Shown: positions 1-9,100 of the stretch, piece by piece
Layout: the number at the start of each line of letters is the position of its first letter
How positions within the stretch are numbered: the first letter of the stretch is position 1
From: Gnetum montanum
Lineage: Eukaryota; Streptophyta; Gnetopsida; Gnetales; Gnetaceae
Direction of reading: 5' to 3'
Length of the DNA stretch: 22,040 nt
Assembly: GCA_015680685.1 (NCBI GenBank)
Contig: MNCI01006653.1
Coordinates: 95,090-117,129 of the forward strand
Notes under the pieces: model-generated
What the model was told of the DNA's origin: nothing
What the model saw: only the letters and a program-made list of their open reading frames with translations
The model's database searches: none
Position numbers and translations under genes: made by a program

Positions 1-208
1 GCTGCCGTGCGTGATAGAGCGTAAACTTGTCCTTAGACAGAATTCGCCTTTAACTGTCTTGGAGCTTATTACGCTCATCACGCTGCCGTGCGTGATCGAG
101 CGTAAACTTGTCCTTAGACAGAATTCGCCTTTAATTTTCTTGGAGCTTATTACGCTCATCACGCTGCCGTGCGTGATAGAGCGTAAACTTGTCCTCAGAC
201 AGATTTGA
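1..208. repeat. CpG-rich 81-bp tandem repeat, about 2.5 units, open at the window edge
   Basis: Units start at 1, 82 and 163 (GCTGCCGTGCGTGAT), an exact 81-bp period with few differences (GATAGAG/GATCGAG; TTAACTGTC/TTAATTTTC). Each unit junction forms a hairpin: arm TTACGCTCATCACG at 69-82 pairs with 91-105 apart from one bulged base (position 97), and the same occurs at 150-163 with 172-186. Since 81 is 27 codons, one plus-strand frame stays open from 11 to 208 and encodes a 27-residue repeat. I think that is a by-product of the period rather than a gene. CpG is frequent here and rare in the rest of the window, so this DNA is younger, less methylated or under constraint. Confidence 0.93.
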
Positions 209-273
209 GGCGCGTTCTCGCTCGAATTACGAATCTTCGTTTGAGGCGGACCCGTAATTTTTTTTTTTCCCGG
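209..273. other. CpG-rich spacer ending in poly-T, abutting the LTR
   Basis: About 65 bases with many CpGs (GAGGCGCG, CTCGCTCG, GAGGCGGACCCG), then a run of T and CCCGG. CpG density collapses exactly at 274, where LTR homology begins. The last five bases, CCCGG, do not match ACTTT after the other LTR, so no target-site duplication is visible. Confidence 0.6.
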
Positions 274-559
274 TGTTTCAATCCCAAATCTAGTTCTTAG
301 CAACTCTCTGTTGGTTTTCACTAGGGTCTGTAATAGGGGTATGGGAATGGGTTTACACTTTTAGTCTAATGGCTACTATGTGGGAGTCTCTATGCCCAGC
401 GTAGTACTAGTTTTTGTTGCCAAACGTGTAAGAAAGATTACAAGGGCTACGTTGATGATTAGGAAATGGAAAATGCTATTAGTATCAAGAGGTTGCAAAA
501 AATGTCAAAGTGCTTCAAATGCCAAGTATTTGAAATCAAAAAATGGTGCTGACATTGGG

Positions 560-567
560 TATTTATA
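560..567 (-). promoter_or_regulatory. TATA box of the left LTR
   Basis: On the minus strand the sequence reads CCCTATAAATACCC, a canonical plant TATA box (TATAAATA), about 290 bases before the LTR's minus-strand 3' end. It is preserved at the matching place in the other LTR (20373-20380) although much around it has diverged. A start site about 30 bases further on (near 530) is inferred. Confidence 0.6.
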
Positions 568-818
568 GGGTAGGGCTACTATTTTTGGAATTGCACCATT
601 GCCATTAATTGTTGATAAATTGGTATCAACATATAGGTTATAATAGTCATCTTCACCCAGTTTAGTTACTATTTGTGGTAACTTCAAAATGGACTATGTT
701 CACAAAATTACACTACCACCATTTCTACTACACTAGTCTTGGTCAACAGTTATATAATTTTAGTGTAGTTTCCATTTATGATATGTTTGGAATGGGCTAC
801 AGTCACAAAATCCATCCA

Positions 819-836
819 TTTACTATAAATAGTAAA
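819..836. repeat. Palindrome in the LTR, TTTACTATAAATAGTAAA
   Basis: Perfect 8-bp arms (TTTACTAT / ATAGTAAA) around AA. The same word occurs at 20528-20545 and 20669-20686 in the right LTR, always after CCATCCA. It is conserved while neighbouring bases vary, so it may be a U3 regulatory element; it also contains TATAAATA on the plus strand. Confidence 0.6.
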
Positions 837-1451
837 TCGACTTTTATAACTATGTTGACATCATTCTTACTATGCTAGCATTGATGGACTACCCTGAGGT
901 TGCTGGAAAGTGGCAAAAGTGGTTTGAATTATGAAAAAGTTGGAAACTATAGAAATGGTGGAATCCATTGAAAAGTGTTATGCTTGGTAACAAATGTTGT
1001 CTTCATTGGCCATTATTGACTTGGAGTAACAATGCTACTTGTTATTGGAAAAATAAAAATTCCAACAATCCCAATGTTTTACTTTTGTTGGGTCTTGGTA
1101 GCAAATACGCTAGGTACTATGACTGTAGTTACTATGACTACTGAAAATGTAGTTATTGTGACTACTAAAAATGGCTCCAATGTAGTTGGGGCTATAACCC
1201 TACAAAAACCCATGAAAATGCCATTTTTAGTGATTCCGAAGGAATTTTTGGCCTTCCCAAGCCTAAATATGAACATGGGATACCCTTTTCTACTTGGGAA
1301 GGAAGGAAATAAAAATTTTTGAATCATTTTTTAGTTTCAAAAAGCTAAAGTATGCAAGATTATGCACATTAACTACACATCTCCCATTTACAATAAGTCC
1401 ATACCCCAAGTTGGGAAATGAAGCTTCCAACATGAAATTTGGTGGTGTTTC

Positions 1452-1466
1452 CTTGGTTCCTCTTTG
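1452..1466 (-). other. Polypurine tract candidate next to the left LTR
   Basis: Minus-strand sequence CAAAGAGGAACCAAGG ends directly at the LTR start. This is where an LTR retrotransposon needs its plus-strand primer, and it supports the minus orientation. It is interrupted by CC, which could be decay. Confidence 0.5.
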
Positions 1467-1500
1467 TTGATGTCTAGAGGATTGACTCGAGAGACATCAA
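1467..1500. repeat. Inverted repeat beside the polypurine tract
   Basis: TTGATGTCT (1467-1475) and AGACATCAA (1492-1500) are perfect 9-bp complements around a 16-base loop that contains a CTCGAG site. It lies just inside the left LTR. No matching copy is seen beside the right LTR. Confidence 0.55.
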
Positions 1501-2423
1501 TAAATAATACAAAACACCACTATAGGTCCATCATCAATGTTCCTCTTTCATGCTTAAGCTAGTAGTTTCAAACCATGTCCAAGAGTGCTTGTGATGATAG
1601 GAGAAGGTCATGATAGTGAAATAGTAGTGAGGTCATGGGAAAATGATCATGGAGGTTAACAATGCATCCCAATGTTCACATCATGCCTATGGTACAAAAA
1701 TGTTGGCCTATTAGTGTTTTTGATAGTTCATCTTTGGAAGTGTTGGTCACTTAGTGAATGTGTTTGAGGGTCCAACACTTAGCTCCAAGGTTTCTTTAGC
1801 CATTATCCTCCTCCCTTTGTATGTTTGGAGCTATGGTTTTGGCTTTTGAGGCTTCATTGGTCATTTAGCTTCTTGGTAGTTTGCTTTCCCCATTGTTTTA
1901 TTTATTTTTGTTGGACTAAAACCTTCATTGGGTTTCTTTGTCAAAGTTAGTTTTGATTTAGTTTTTTCATCAAGTGAGATGTGTTACACTCGATGGAATA
2001 GATGGTTTCCCATTAAATGAATTATGTTACATTCAATTGACTTGACTGTGGAGGATGACGAAGGGATGTTGTATGGCCATAGTGCATGAGTGTCAAACAT
2101 TAGGTAACATTGTCATCCAAGTAAGGAGGGCTATAATTAGGGTAAGGGTTTGGGCTTAAGGAAAGGATAATGAAAATGATGTGGAACAAGTACTCTTGGA
2201 ATGGTAGGAAAAACTCACCAAATCTTGCACATCGAGATAATGTGGTGACTTGTCGTCATTATGAGTTGCATCTCCATGATTATTCCAGGCTTCACTCTGT
2301 GAGCACAACTCTAAGAGGATAAGAAAACCAAGTAAAGAAATCATGTTGTCACAATGAAATACATAAAGCCATGTAGAATAATTAGCAAACCCAATCACCA
2401 AAGGTTACATGTGTTGTCAGTTT
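1501..2423 (-). other. 3' untranslated region of the retroelement
   Basis: About 0.9 kb between the integrase end and the LTR. I find no coding similarity on either strand and no long repeat. The plus strand is rich in G and T, with stretches such as ATTGTTTTATTTATTTTTGT near 1893. The minus-strand frame at 2156-2401 has no recognisable motif and I do not call it a gene. Confidence 0.5.
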
Positions 2424-2561
2424 AAGGCATTGGTAGGCCGTCGTGCTATTTTAATATCTTAGTGGACCATGGAGCCAGTTTAGGGCCTTGGTAGGTTGTG
2501 TTGTTGATTGAAGGCCTTGATAGGCTATGGTTGCACCAATGTTAGGCCTTGGTAGGCCATG
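2424..2561. repeat. Four spaced copies of an AGGCCTTGGTAGGCC motif
   Basis: Copies start near 2424 (AAGGCATTGGTAGGCCG), 2483 (GGGCCTTGGTAGG), 2511 (AAGGCCTTGATAGGC) and 2543 (AGGCCTTGGTAGGCCATGG). Spacing is 28-59 bases. The motif is partly self-complementary (GGCC...GGCC). On the minus strand it could encode a Pro-rich tail after integrase. It may be the start of a 3' UTR repeat. Confidence 0.55.
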
Positions 2562-2599
2562 GAAAGAAGGATTACTTGTTGGTTATTATTAGCTACATG

Positions 2600-3710
2600 T
2601 AATATGGTTTTAGATAGGAATGATTAACTAGAGTGACCAGCTCATTCCCATCCATGTCTACTATTTTGAATGCACCATTGCTATAGGCCTTAGTAACCAA
2701 GAAATCTCCTTTCCATTTGGCTAAGAATTTATCTAAATGTTTGCAGATAGCTTTGACAACTAGGTCTCCTTCCTTGATCTTCTACTTGGCTATGTCATGG
2801 TGATGTTGTTGCTTCTACCTCTCTTGATGCCACTCAATATGAGTAAGCACTTGCACACATTGCTCCTTCATCAAGTCCAGCTCCATAGTACATAGCTCCT
2901 TACTATGTTCATCATCGATGAACATAGATAGGGCCACTTACAGTGAAGATACATGCAATTTAAGAGGTAAAATAGCTTTAGAATCATAAAAAAGGTATAC
3001 GAGGTTACACCTATTACAGTACAATATGTCATTCAATATGCCCAAAGTACATGAACAAGCAACTCATGCCACTTGCATTTACTATTGTTTAGCATTTGCT
3101 TGAGCAAGTTGATGATGGCCTTGTTGCTTACTTCAACTTGTCCATTGGCTTAAGGTTAATAAGGTGATGAGAAAGAATGCTTAATACTTAGGTTGTCATA
3201 GAAATTTTCCATTTCTTAGCTACTAACCTATGGTCTATTATCTATGACTATGGTCATAGGTATACTAAAACGAGCTACTATGTTGTCAAGAATGAATCTA
3301 AAAATGTCTTTAGATGTTTTCTTTCTTAGTAGAATAGCCTCAACCCACTTAGTAAAATATTATGTTGCAGTAATGATGAAGCTATTCCTTGTAGAAGACT
3401 TAGGTATTTTAGGTCCAATGATATCCAACCCCCATCATTGAAATGGCCAAGTTATCTAAGTGGTATGTAACTTAGTTAGTGGTACATGTATCAAGTTGCT
3501 ATGCCATTACCATGTATCACAAGTTTTGACCTTCTACAAGTAGTCATTTTTCATATAAGACCAATAATAACCTAGCTATCTAATTTTAGCATCCATAGCT
3601 CTAAGTCCTATATGTCCATTATAAACACCCTCATGACCATGCTCTAAGACTATTTTGGCTTCAATTCTACCCAAGAACTTTAATAATATGTCATCATAGT
3701 ATCATCACCA
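2600..3710 (-). pseudogene. Integrase domain of pol, decayed, DD35E spacing intact
   Basis: Minus-strand reading with stops shows the parts in order. The zinc-binding region has EHGHEGVYNGHIG and LGYYWSYMKND (3520-3680), with the later Cys pair partly lost. The catalytic core has WGLDIIGP (near 3410), YFTKWVEA (near 3350), IVIDN (near 3240) and NGQVEVSNKA (near 3130). Between the second Asp and the Glu there are exactly 35 codons, the family spacing. The C-terminal part has KIKEGDLVVK, FLAKWKGDFLV, YSNGAFKIVDMDGNEL and YLKPYYM (2590-2790), the usual plant gypsy ending without a chromodomain. The enzyme would have inserted the cDNA into the genome. Stops inside the core (around 3220-3250 and 3140-3160) fit CAG or TGG decay. 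Downstream lies the 3' UTR. Confidence 0.9.
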
Positions 3711-3739
3711 CAATGTGTTATCACCTACAATGATGTATT

Positions 3740-4370
3740 ATTTTGATTATTTATGTACAGTATCCTTTTGAGAAATAGTTAGGCCATATGAAGATTCATC
3801 ATGCCTAAGGTAAAACTTGATATCATCATACCACACCTTTATAAGAGTAGTATGAGCTACAACCACAAAGGTATCTTTAGCACTCTGCATGATGGATGCA
3901 ACATAATTCATACTTAAGATGGAAAACTCACTAAACATATCTAGTGTAACACTGAGGGCTAGTGTTGCAATGGCATTGGCTATGGTGTTCTTGTTTTGGA
4001 GTGTGTGTTGAATATTAGCATTTGAAACTTGTTGTAACAACTACTTCCCTAGGTCAAAGTAAAGTTGTAAATATTTGGCTTTGCATGCATAAACCTTGGT
4101 TACTTAGTTAACCACAAGTTTTAAATTTCCCTTGATCATCAAACACTTAATCCCTAGGTTACAAGTGACCGGCATCCCGTTGATCAAACCCTCGTACTCT
4201 ACTATGTTGTTGGTTCATGAAAACTCAAAATGATAAATGAAGGGATGAATTTCACTAGATGGAAATGTCATGATGGAAATAGAACTAGCCCCATGGGTAA
4301 TTGAAGCCCTATCAAAGTGCATGATTACATCATAACCCTTGGGCAATTAGCTAACAATGTTGACATGCTT
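3740..4370 (-). pseudogene. Second RNase H-like domain of pol (Tat lineage marker)
   Basis: Minus strand: YDVIMHFDRASITHGASS (4290-4345) matches the first-strand motif with the first catalytic Asp. TNNIVEYEGLINGM (4174-4218) has the catalytic Glu. LMIKGNLKLVVN-VTKVY (near 4085-4145) is the third block, where the usual D of GDS is N. NKNTIANAIATLA (3957-4000) is the last block, where ADALA became ANAIA, so another acidic residue is lost. It is followed by KVWYDDIKFYLRHDE (3797-3841), the conserved linker before integrase. The longest open stretch is 3747-4040. Two RNase H domains in one pol are known for Tat elements, where this one is called aRNH. The missing acidic residues make it inactive. 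Confidence 0.85.
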
Positions 4371-4419
4371 GTTGGGAAACTTGGGGGTCCATACTTTCTT
4401 GGTCATCAATAGGCGAAAC

Positions 4420-4745
4420 AGTAAGTATTACATCTATAGAACGACTTTCATTGAGAACTAGGAGACATAATGAAGGTCAAACTCCACTGTTATGGCTTTT
4501 CATTAAGCTATATGACTACATTTGTAAATATTAACATTAACTTGACTCCTAAAGAGGTAGTGTTTCTACTTCTTTAATGAGAAGACTAGTGCTAGACAAT
4601 ACTTCTCCACTTTAGTATATCATGTCTCATGGGCAACTAATGCATGGCTAAGGTAGTATACCAACATCTCTACTTCATCACTTTTCTAACAAAGCAGATA
4701 GGAAATGAACATGTTAGAGATAGAAAGGTAGATGTAAAATGGTTT
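4420..4745 (-). pseudogene. Canonical RNase H domain of pol, decayed
   Basis: Minus strand: EMLVYYLSHALVAHET-YTKVEKYCLALVFSLKK-KHYLF, read in pieces from 4690 to 4540. It matches the plant gypsy block YYLSRTL...E..YT..EK.CLAL.FA..KLRHY. Several stops interrupt it (for example near 4620 and 4570). The part before it, which should contain the first catalytic Asp (4690-4745), is poorly preserved. It normally degrades RNA in the RNA-DNA hybrid. It lies directly between RT and the second RNase H, in the expected order. Confidence 0.8.
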
Positions 4746-5401
4746 ACACTCCTGTGGAGGGTAGATTATCAATAATTATCCCAACTCTTTCTTAAGGTTT
4801 TCAAAGGCTTCTTGGCATTGAGCTATCCACTCATAGTGAACTCTTTCCTTAAGCAAGTGGTTCATGGGTTATAATTTATCCATAAGCCTAGTGATGAACC
4901 TATAAATAAATTGTAATCTACCTTGTAGTCCCTGAAGCTCCTTAAGATTGGTTGGTACTGCCATGTTGGAGATGGCCTTAACCTTACCAGGATTGACATG
5001 TATCCCAACTTCCAATACTACAAAGCCATGCATCTTACTAGTTTTAACACCAAAGACATACCTTTTAGGATTAATTCTAAGTTCAAACTTAAGTCATAAT
5101 TTAAGCACAAGGTCTATGCCATTAGCATGGTTAATAGTCACTTTGAACTTAATAGTTATGTTTCCTATGTAATCATTGAGCAAACCTAACATGTAATTCC
5201 TAAAGATGTACATCATAGCTCTTTGATATGTTGTTCTCACATTCTTAAGGTCAAAAGGCATCATGGTGTAGCAAAATGTACCCCAATGGGTAATGAAGGT
5301 CATGCTAAGTTGGTGCTATGGGTTGATCCTAAGCTAGTTCTATCTCAACAACCAATCCATAAAGAACAATAAGACATGCCCAGTCATAATATCAATATGC
5401 T
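4746..5401 (-). pseudogene. Reverse transcriptase domain of pol, broken, YIGN at the active site
   Basis: Minus strand: HIDIMTGHVLLFFMDW (5350-5402) carries the first catalytic Asp (FMD). FITHWGTFCYTMMPFDLKN (5242-5300) and TTYQRAMMYIF follow, the plant gypsy TPWGTF-Y-VMPFGLKN block. LNDYIGN (5160-5180) stands where LxDYxDD should be, so both catalytic Asp of the YxDD box are gone. INPKRYVFGVKTSKMHGFVV (5005-5066), VNPGKVKAISNM, LKELQGLQGRLQFIYRFI (4893-4948) and WIAQCQEAFENLKKEL (4786-4835) complete palm, thumb and connection. Before HIDI about 80 codons that should hold the finger region are absent; the preceding conserved block ends directly at 5402-5410. The longest open frame is 5094-5303. 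Confidence 0.92.
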
Positions 5402-5775
5402 AGGATTTAGTTTGATGTTGTGTTGGACTAGGCATGGATCTAACCCTATCATAGCTTCATATGACTAGTCAAAGGCCTTAATGTTGTTTTGTAGGACCTT
5501 GGTGATGTCTTGAGCCTATTGAGGTTCTAGTGAGGAACCTACTTTAAGGGTTGTCTCCTTACCACTGTGTTGTGAAAAAACATTAGCTAGAGAGCCTTTA
5601 GTAATGTTACTAGCCTCAATGTTTAAGTGTTTTAACTAGGTTTTTAGGCTAGACGTTTTTTGATTGAGGCTATGTGGTTGACAAGACTTTTAGGCTCAAG
5701 ATCTAGATAATCAAGATTGATGAATCACTCAACATCACCATGAGGCCTACTCAGGATCAAAAGCAAGGCAATTTG
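5402..5775 (-). pseudogene. N-terminal part of pol before RT
   Basis: Minus strand: FINLDYLDLEPKSLVNHIAS (about 5665-5725), ASNITKGSLANVFSQHSGK (5560-5620), then KVLQNNIKAFD-SYEAMIGLDP (5430-5505) and HNIKLNP (5402-5425). The last two match the strongly conserved plant stretch LL..Y.DVFAW.Y.DMPGLDP..V.H.L...P that precedes RT in this group; TGG of AFDW has become TAG. The coding signal fades to the right of about 5780, on the RT side of the large insert. A possible splice acceptor, GGACACTTGGAAG on the minus strand, ends near 5786. Confidence 0.78.
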
Positions 5776-6180
5776 CTTCCAAGTGTCCATACTTCAATCC
5801 TAAATATCAACCATAAGCATAGTAAGTATCACTTGGGTAAAAATGATCAATCAATGTTAAAATACTCTAGCAAACATGCAAACATATGTTATTCCAATGA
5901 CAAACAAAAATGAAAACAAGGTCAAGTAAGTCTATAAGAGATAAATAATGACTAATGAGATTAAAAAAAGGATATATAAGGTAAATCTAGGGTCATACTA
6001 AATAAAATTAGGTGAACATGATAAAATAGAAAGTTATATGAAGGTTTTATAAAGTCAATTAATGAGAAAGAAGGTCAACAAAGCAAGACAAAGCCAGAAA
6101 CAAGGTCAAATATGTGAGAATAGAATACATATGGTAAAATGTGGCTAATACTAGTTAAAGAAGGTTAGATTGTTTTAATT
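5776..6180. other. AT-rich stretch between pol and the repeat array
   Basis: No coding signal on either strand. The plus strand is purine- and A-rich (for example TGAAAACAAGGTCAAGTAAG near 5911), the minus strand T-rich, as expected near the acceptor end of a minus-strand intron. It marks the left end of the 9.5-kb block that splits protease from RT. Confidence 0.5.
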
Positions 6181-9100
6181 TTAGGCCATAGTGGACGATG
6201 GTATTGGGCTACAAGGTTCCTAGGAGAGTTTGGACACATGAAGAGGTCATTCCAAGGTTTTTTTGAAGTAAAAATGATGCTTTTGTGGTGACTACACTAG
6301 GCCCTATGGGGACTATGCTAGCCTAATGCAATCATACCTTCTTCTAACATAGTTGACATTCAAGGGCAATTTCCCAAGCTTGGTATAGTCATGTTTGGGC
6401 TTTTAATAATCTAAACAACTAGCAAAAGGTGTAGGTATTGAAGATTGACAAGTTTTGGCACCATTTTGGCATCCTAGAAGGCTAAAAATATCAATTCCAG
6501 GGGTGACTACAATGGGCTAATAGGCCCCAATGTAGTCATAAGGAAAGATTAAGTTTGTATGATTCCTAGGGTTGAAATAAAGTGAAATTTTAAATTAGAA
6601 TCCTTGGAGGCAAGGTTCTAGTCACTCTAGATCAATTTTAGGTCATTCTAAGCTACTTACTATCAATTTTTGTTGCATTATTTTTCCTTCAAACTAGGAC
6701 TACATTGGCCCAGCATAGTCCTTAGCTTCCTTAGTGTAGTCATTGGTGGAAATGAATTTTGATGAGTTTTGCAGCTTGATCAACTATCCTAATGGGCTTC
6801 TGAGGTCACTAGTGTTTCTAGTTGGGGTTTTGGTGCAAAAATTGCATTTTCATGTTTGTTTGGGCCTTGGGTGATGAAATACCATGGGACTACACTTGGC
6901 ATGTAATTTCCAATTTAGTTAAGGATTTGAGATGAAGAAAAGTTGAAAAAGAATGAAGATTGGCTCTTTTTCAAATATTCTAGGGTTTGGACATGCTCTG
7001 ACAAGGTTTTGGTTCCTTTTAAGAGTTGATTTGGGTAGTTATGGAGTTGTTTTTCCTATTTTGGAGTGGACTACATTGGGCCTAGGTAGTGACTACATTG
7101 GCCTAGTGTAGTTCTAGTCTTCTATAGCCTAGTTGCATTCCAAAACTTGAAGAAACTAAGTTTTACTACTAAAATTGACTCTGATGGATCCCATGACTCC
7201 TAAAAGTGAATTTTGAGCAAATTTTGGAAATGTTTGGACAAGTTTATGAGGACTATGTTGGGACTGAAGGGGGACTATACCAGCCAAGTGTAGTCCAAAT
7301 TCATCTTCAGAGGGATAAATGTTTCACAACCTTGGGCAATTGTTGAACAAGTTTATGGGGACTACACTAGGCCTAGAGGGGGATTACGCTGGCCTAATGT
7401 AGTCTCTAGTGATGAGGGAAGTTGGGTTACATGGCTAGACAATCTCTGGTAATGTGTTAGACTTAACTAGAAGTGGATTTTGTGTTTGTTTGATCAACCA
7501 TGGGTAGTTTAGTGTGGACTACACTAGGGTTTGAGAGGGACTACGTTGGCCTAGCATAGTCCTAGTCCCTCCTCAGCATAGTCATGGTGAAAGACTCCAA
7601 AAATGGTGAATTTCAACTCAAATTTAAGGTCTAGTACTTCTAATGTATCTTGGTAAGGTCTTGCAATGGAAAACAGTGTTTTCTAGGTTATGTTTGGCCT
7701 ATTATGAAGTTCATGGTATGGACTATGCTAGGCTGGGGCTAGGGCTAGAACTATGCTAGCCCTAGCATAGTCCCATTTCTCCATGAGCATAGTCTAGGCT
7801 TAGGATGATTACCAATAGTTTCCATGGTTGATAGAAGCTTCCAACAAGGTTCTAGGGTTGACTAGTAGTAGACTTATGTAATTTTTAGGTGATTTTGATT
7901 TATTCTTTATGGACTATGCTAGGCTTGGATAGGGACTATGCTAGCCCAACGTAGTCTTAATCCATTCTCAGCATAGTCATGGTGAAAGCTATCACAAATA
8001 CCAAAAAATAAAAGTCGTGTAGTCAAACTAGCTCACACAGCCTGTAAGAGTTTTATTCATATTGAGTTGAAGTCATTTTTGGGTAATTTTTGGTAGTTTT
8101 TTATGGATTATGCTAGGCTTGGAGGGACTATGATAGCCCAACATAGGTCTAGCCTTGCCCCAATGTATTCAATGTTATGGTGATTAAAAATCATGAAAAA
8201 TACAATTTTGAGGTCACATAGGCTTGGGTAGGCTTCCAAAGTTTGTCAACAATAGTTCTAGGTCATTTGGGAAATTCTTGAATAAATTTTGAGGGACTAT
8301 TATGGGCTCTGGGAGGGAATATGTTGGCCCAACATAGTCCTCCTTTCCCCTTTGTGGAATCGAAGTTGGAGAAGTGAAAAACATTGAAACATTGCAGGCT
8401 TGATGGCTAGATGACTTTAAATGAAACTTTAGGATTTCTTGAGGTCAATTTAAGTTGTTTGGTGTATTTTGATCAACTATGAATGGAGTATGCTAGGCTC
8501 AAGTAGGGACTACACTAGGCTAGTGTAGTCCTTCTCTCCTTTCATCATAGTCATGGTGAAAAGTGTCAACGTATGAAAAAAAGGTAGGTTTTGTGGTCAT
8601 ATAGGCCTTAACTAGGTTTTTATGACTTGCCAGAGTCAAGTTTCATGGTTTTTGGTGTATTTTGACAACTTTAATGGGACTACATTGGGCCTTGGGTAAG
8701 GACTCTAATAGACTAATGTAGTTCTAACTCCCCATTATGGATAGTCCATGTTTTGGCATTAAAAATGGCAAAAATGATAAGGTCCAACCTAGTTTGATTC
8801 TCCAAGGTTATCAAAAGTTAACTTGAAGTTAACACATGAAGGGTTCTAGGGTTTGGAGTGGACTATGCTGGGTAGTCACTAGGACTAACTTGGCCCAACA
8901 TATTCCTCCTATTTCTCAACATCTTCCCAAGTGAAAACATAGTTTTGTTGATTTTCTTAAGGTTTTTTGATCAATCAACAATAGGTTGTGATCATTAGGA
9001 CTCCTAGAGAGGTGTGGAGACTCTGAAAGGTAGTATTGGATGTGTGTAGTGATTTGTATGGTATTTACTAACCTTTCAACTCTAGGACTACACTGGCCCA

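Larger units (their letters stand above)
274..1452 (-). repeat. Left LTR (3' LTR of the minus-strand element)
   Basis: It aligns along its length with 20092-21321. Shared landmarks include TTCTTAGCAAC (295-305), CTACTATGTGGGAGTCT, GGTATTTATAGGGTAGGG, CCATCCATTTACTATAAATAG, GTGTTATGCTTGGTAA, CACATCTCCCATTTACAAT and CATGAAATTTGGTGGTGTTTC. Plus-strand ends are TG at 274 and C-C at 1451-1452, where the other copy has CA; on the minus strand this gives TGAAACACC at the start and GAAACA at the end. The U3 part has many GACTAC/GTAGT words (1098-1190). Compared with the right LTR it lacks a segment around 707 that carries a second copy of the TTTACTATAAATAGTAAA palindrome. Confidence 0.9.

Noticed and set aside
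11-208. Open frame with a 27-residue repeat as a protein gene
   Set aside because: It follows from an 81-bp period being a multiple of three; the unit's hairpin explains the conservation better, and the array continues past the window edge.
2600-2800. Chromodomain after integrase
   Set aside because: The sequence after the GDLVVK / KWKGDF block runs out at YLKPYYM without chromodomain residues, consistent with the Tat lineage.
4948-5172. Plus-strand frame opposite RT
   Set aside because: The minus strand carries clear RT motifs; this is their shadow.
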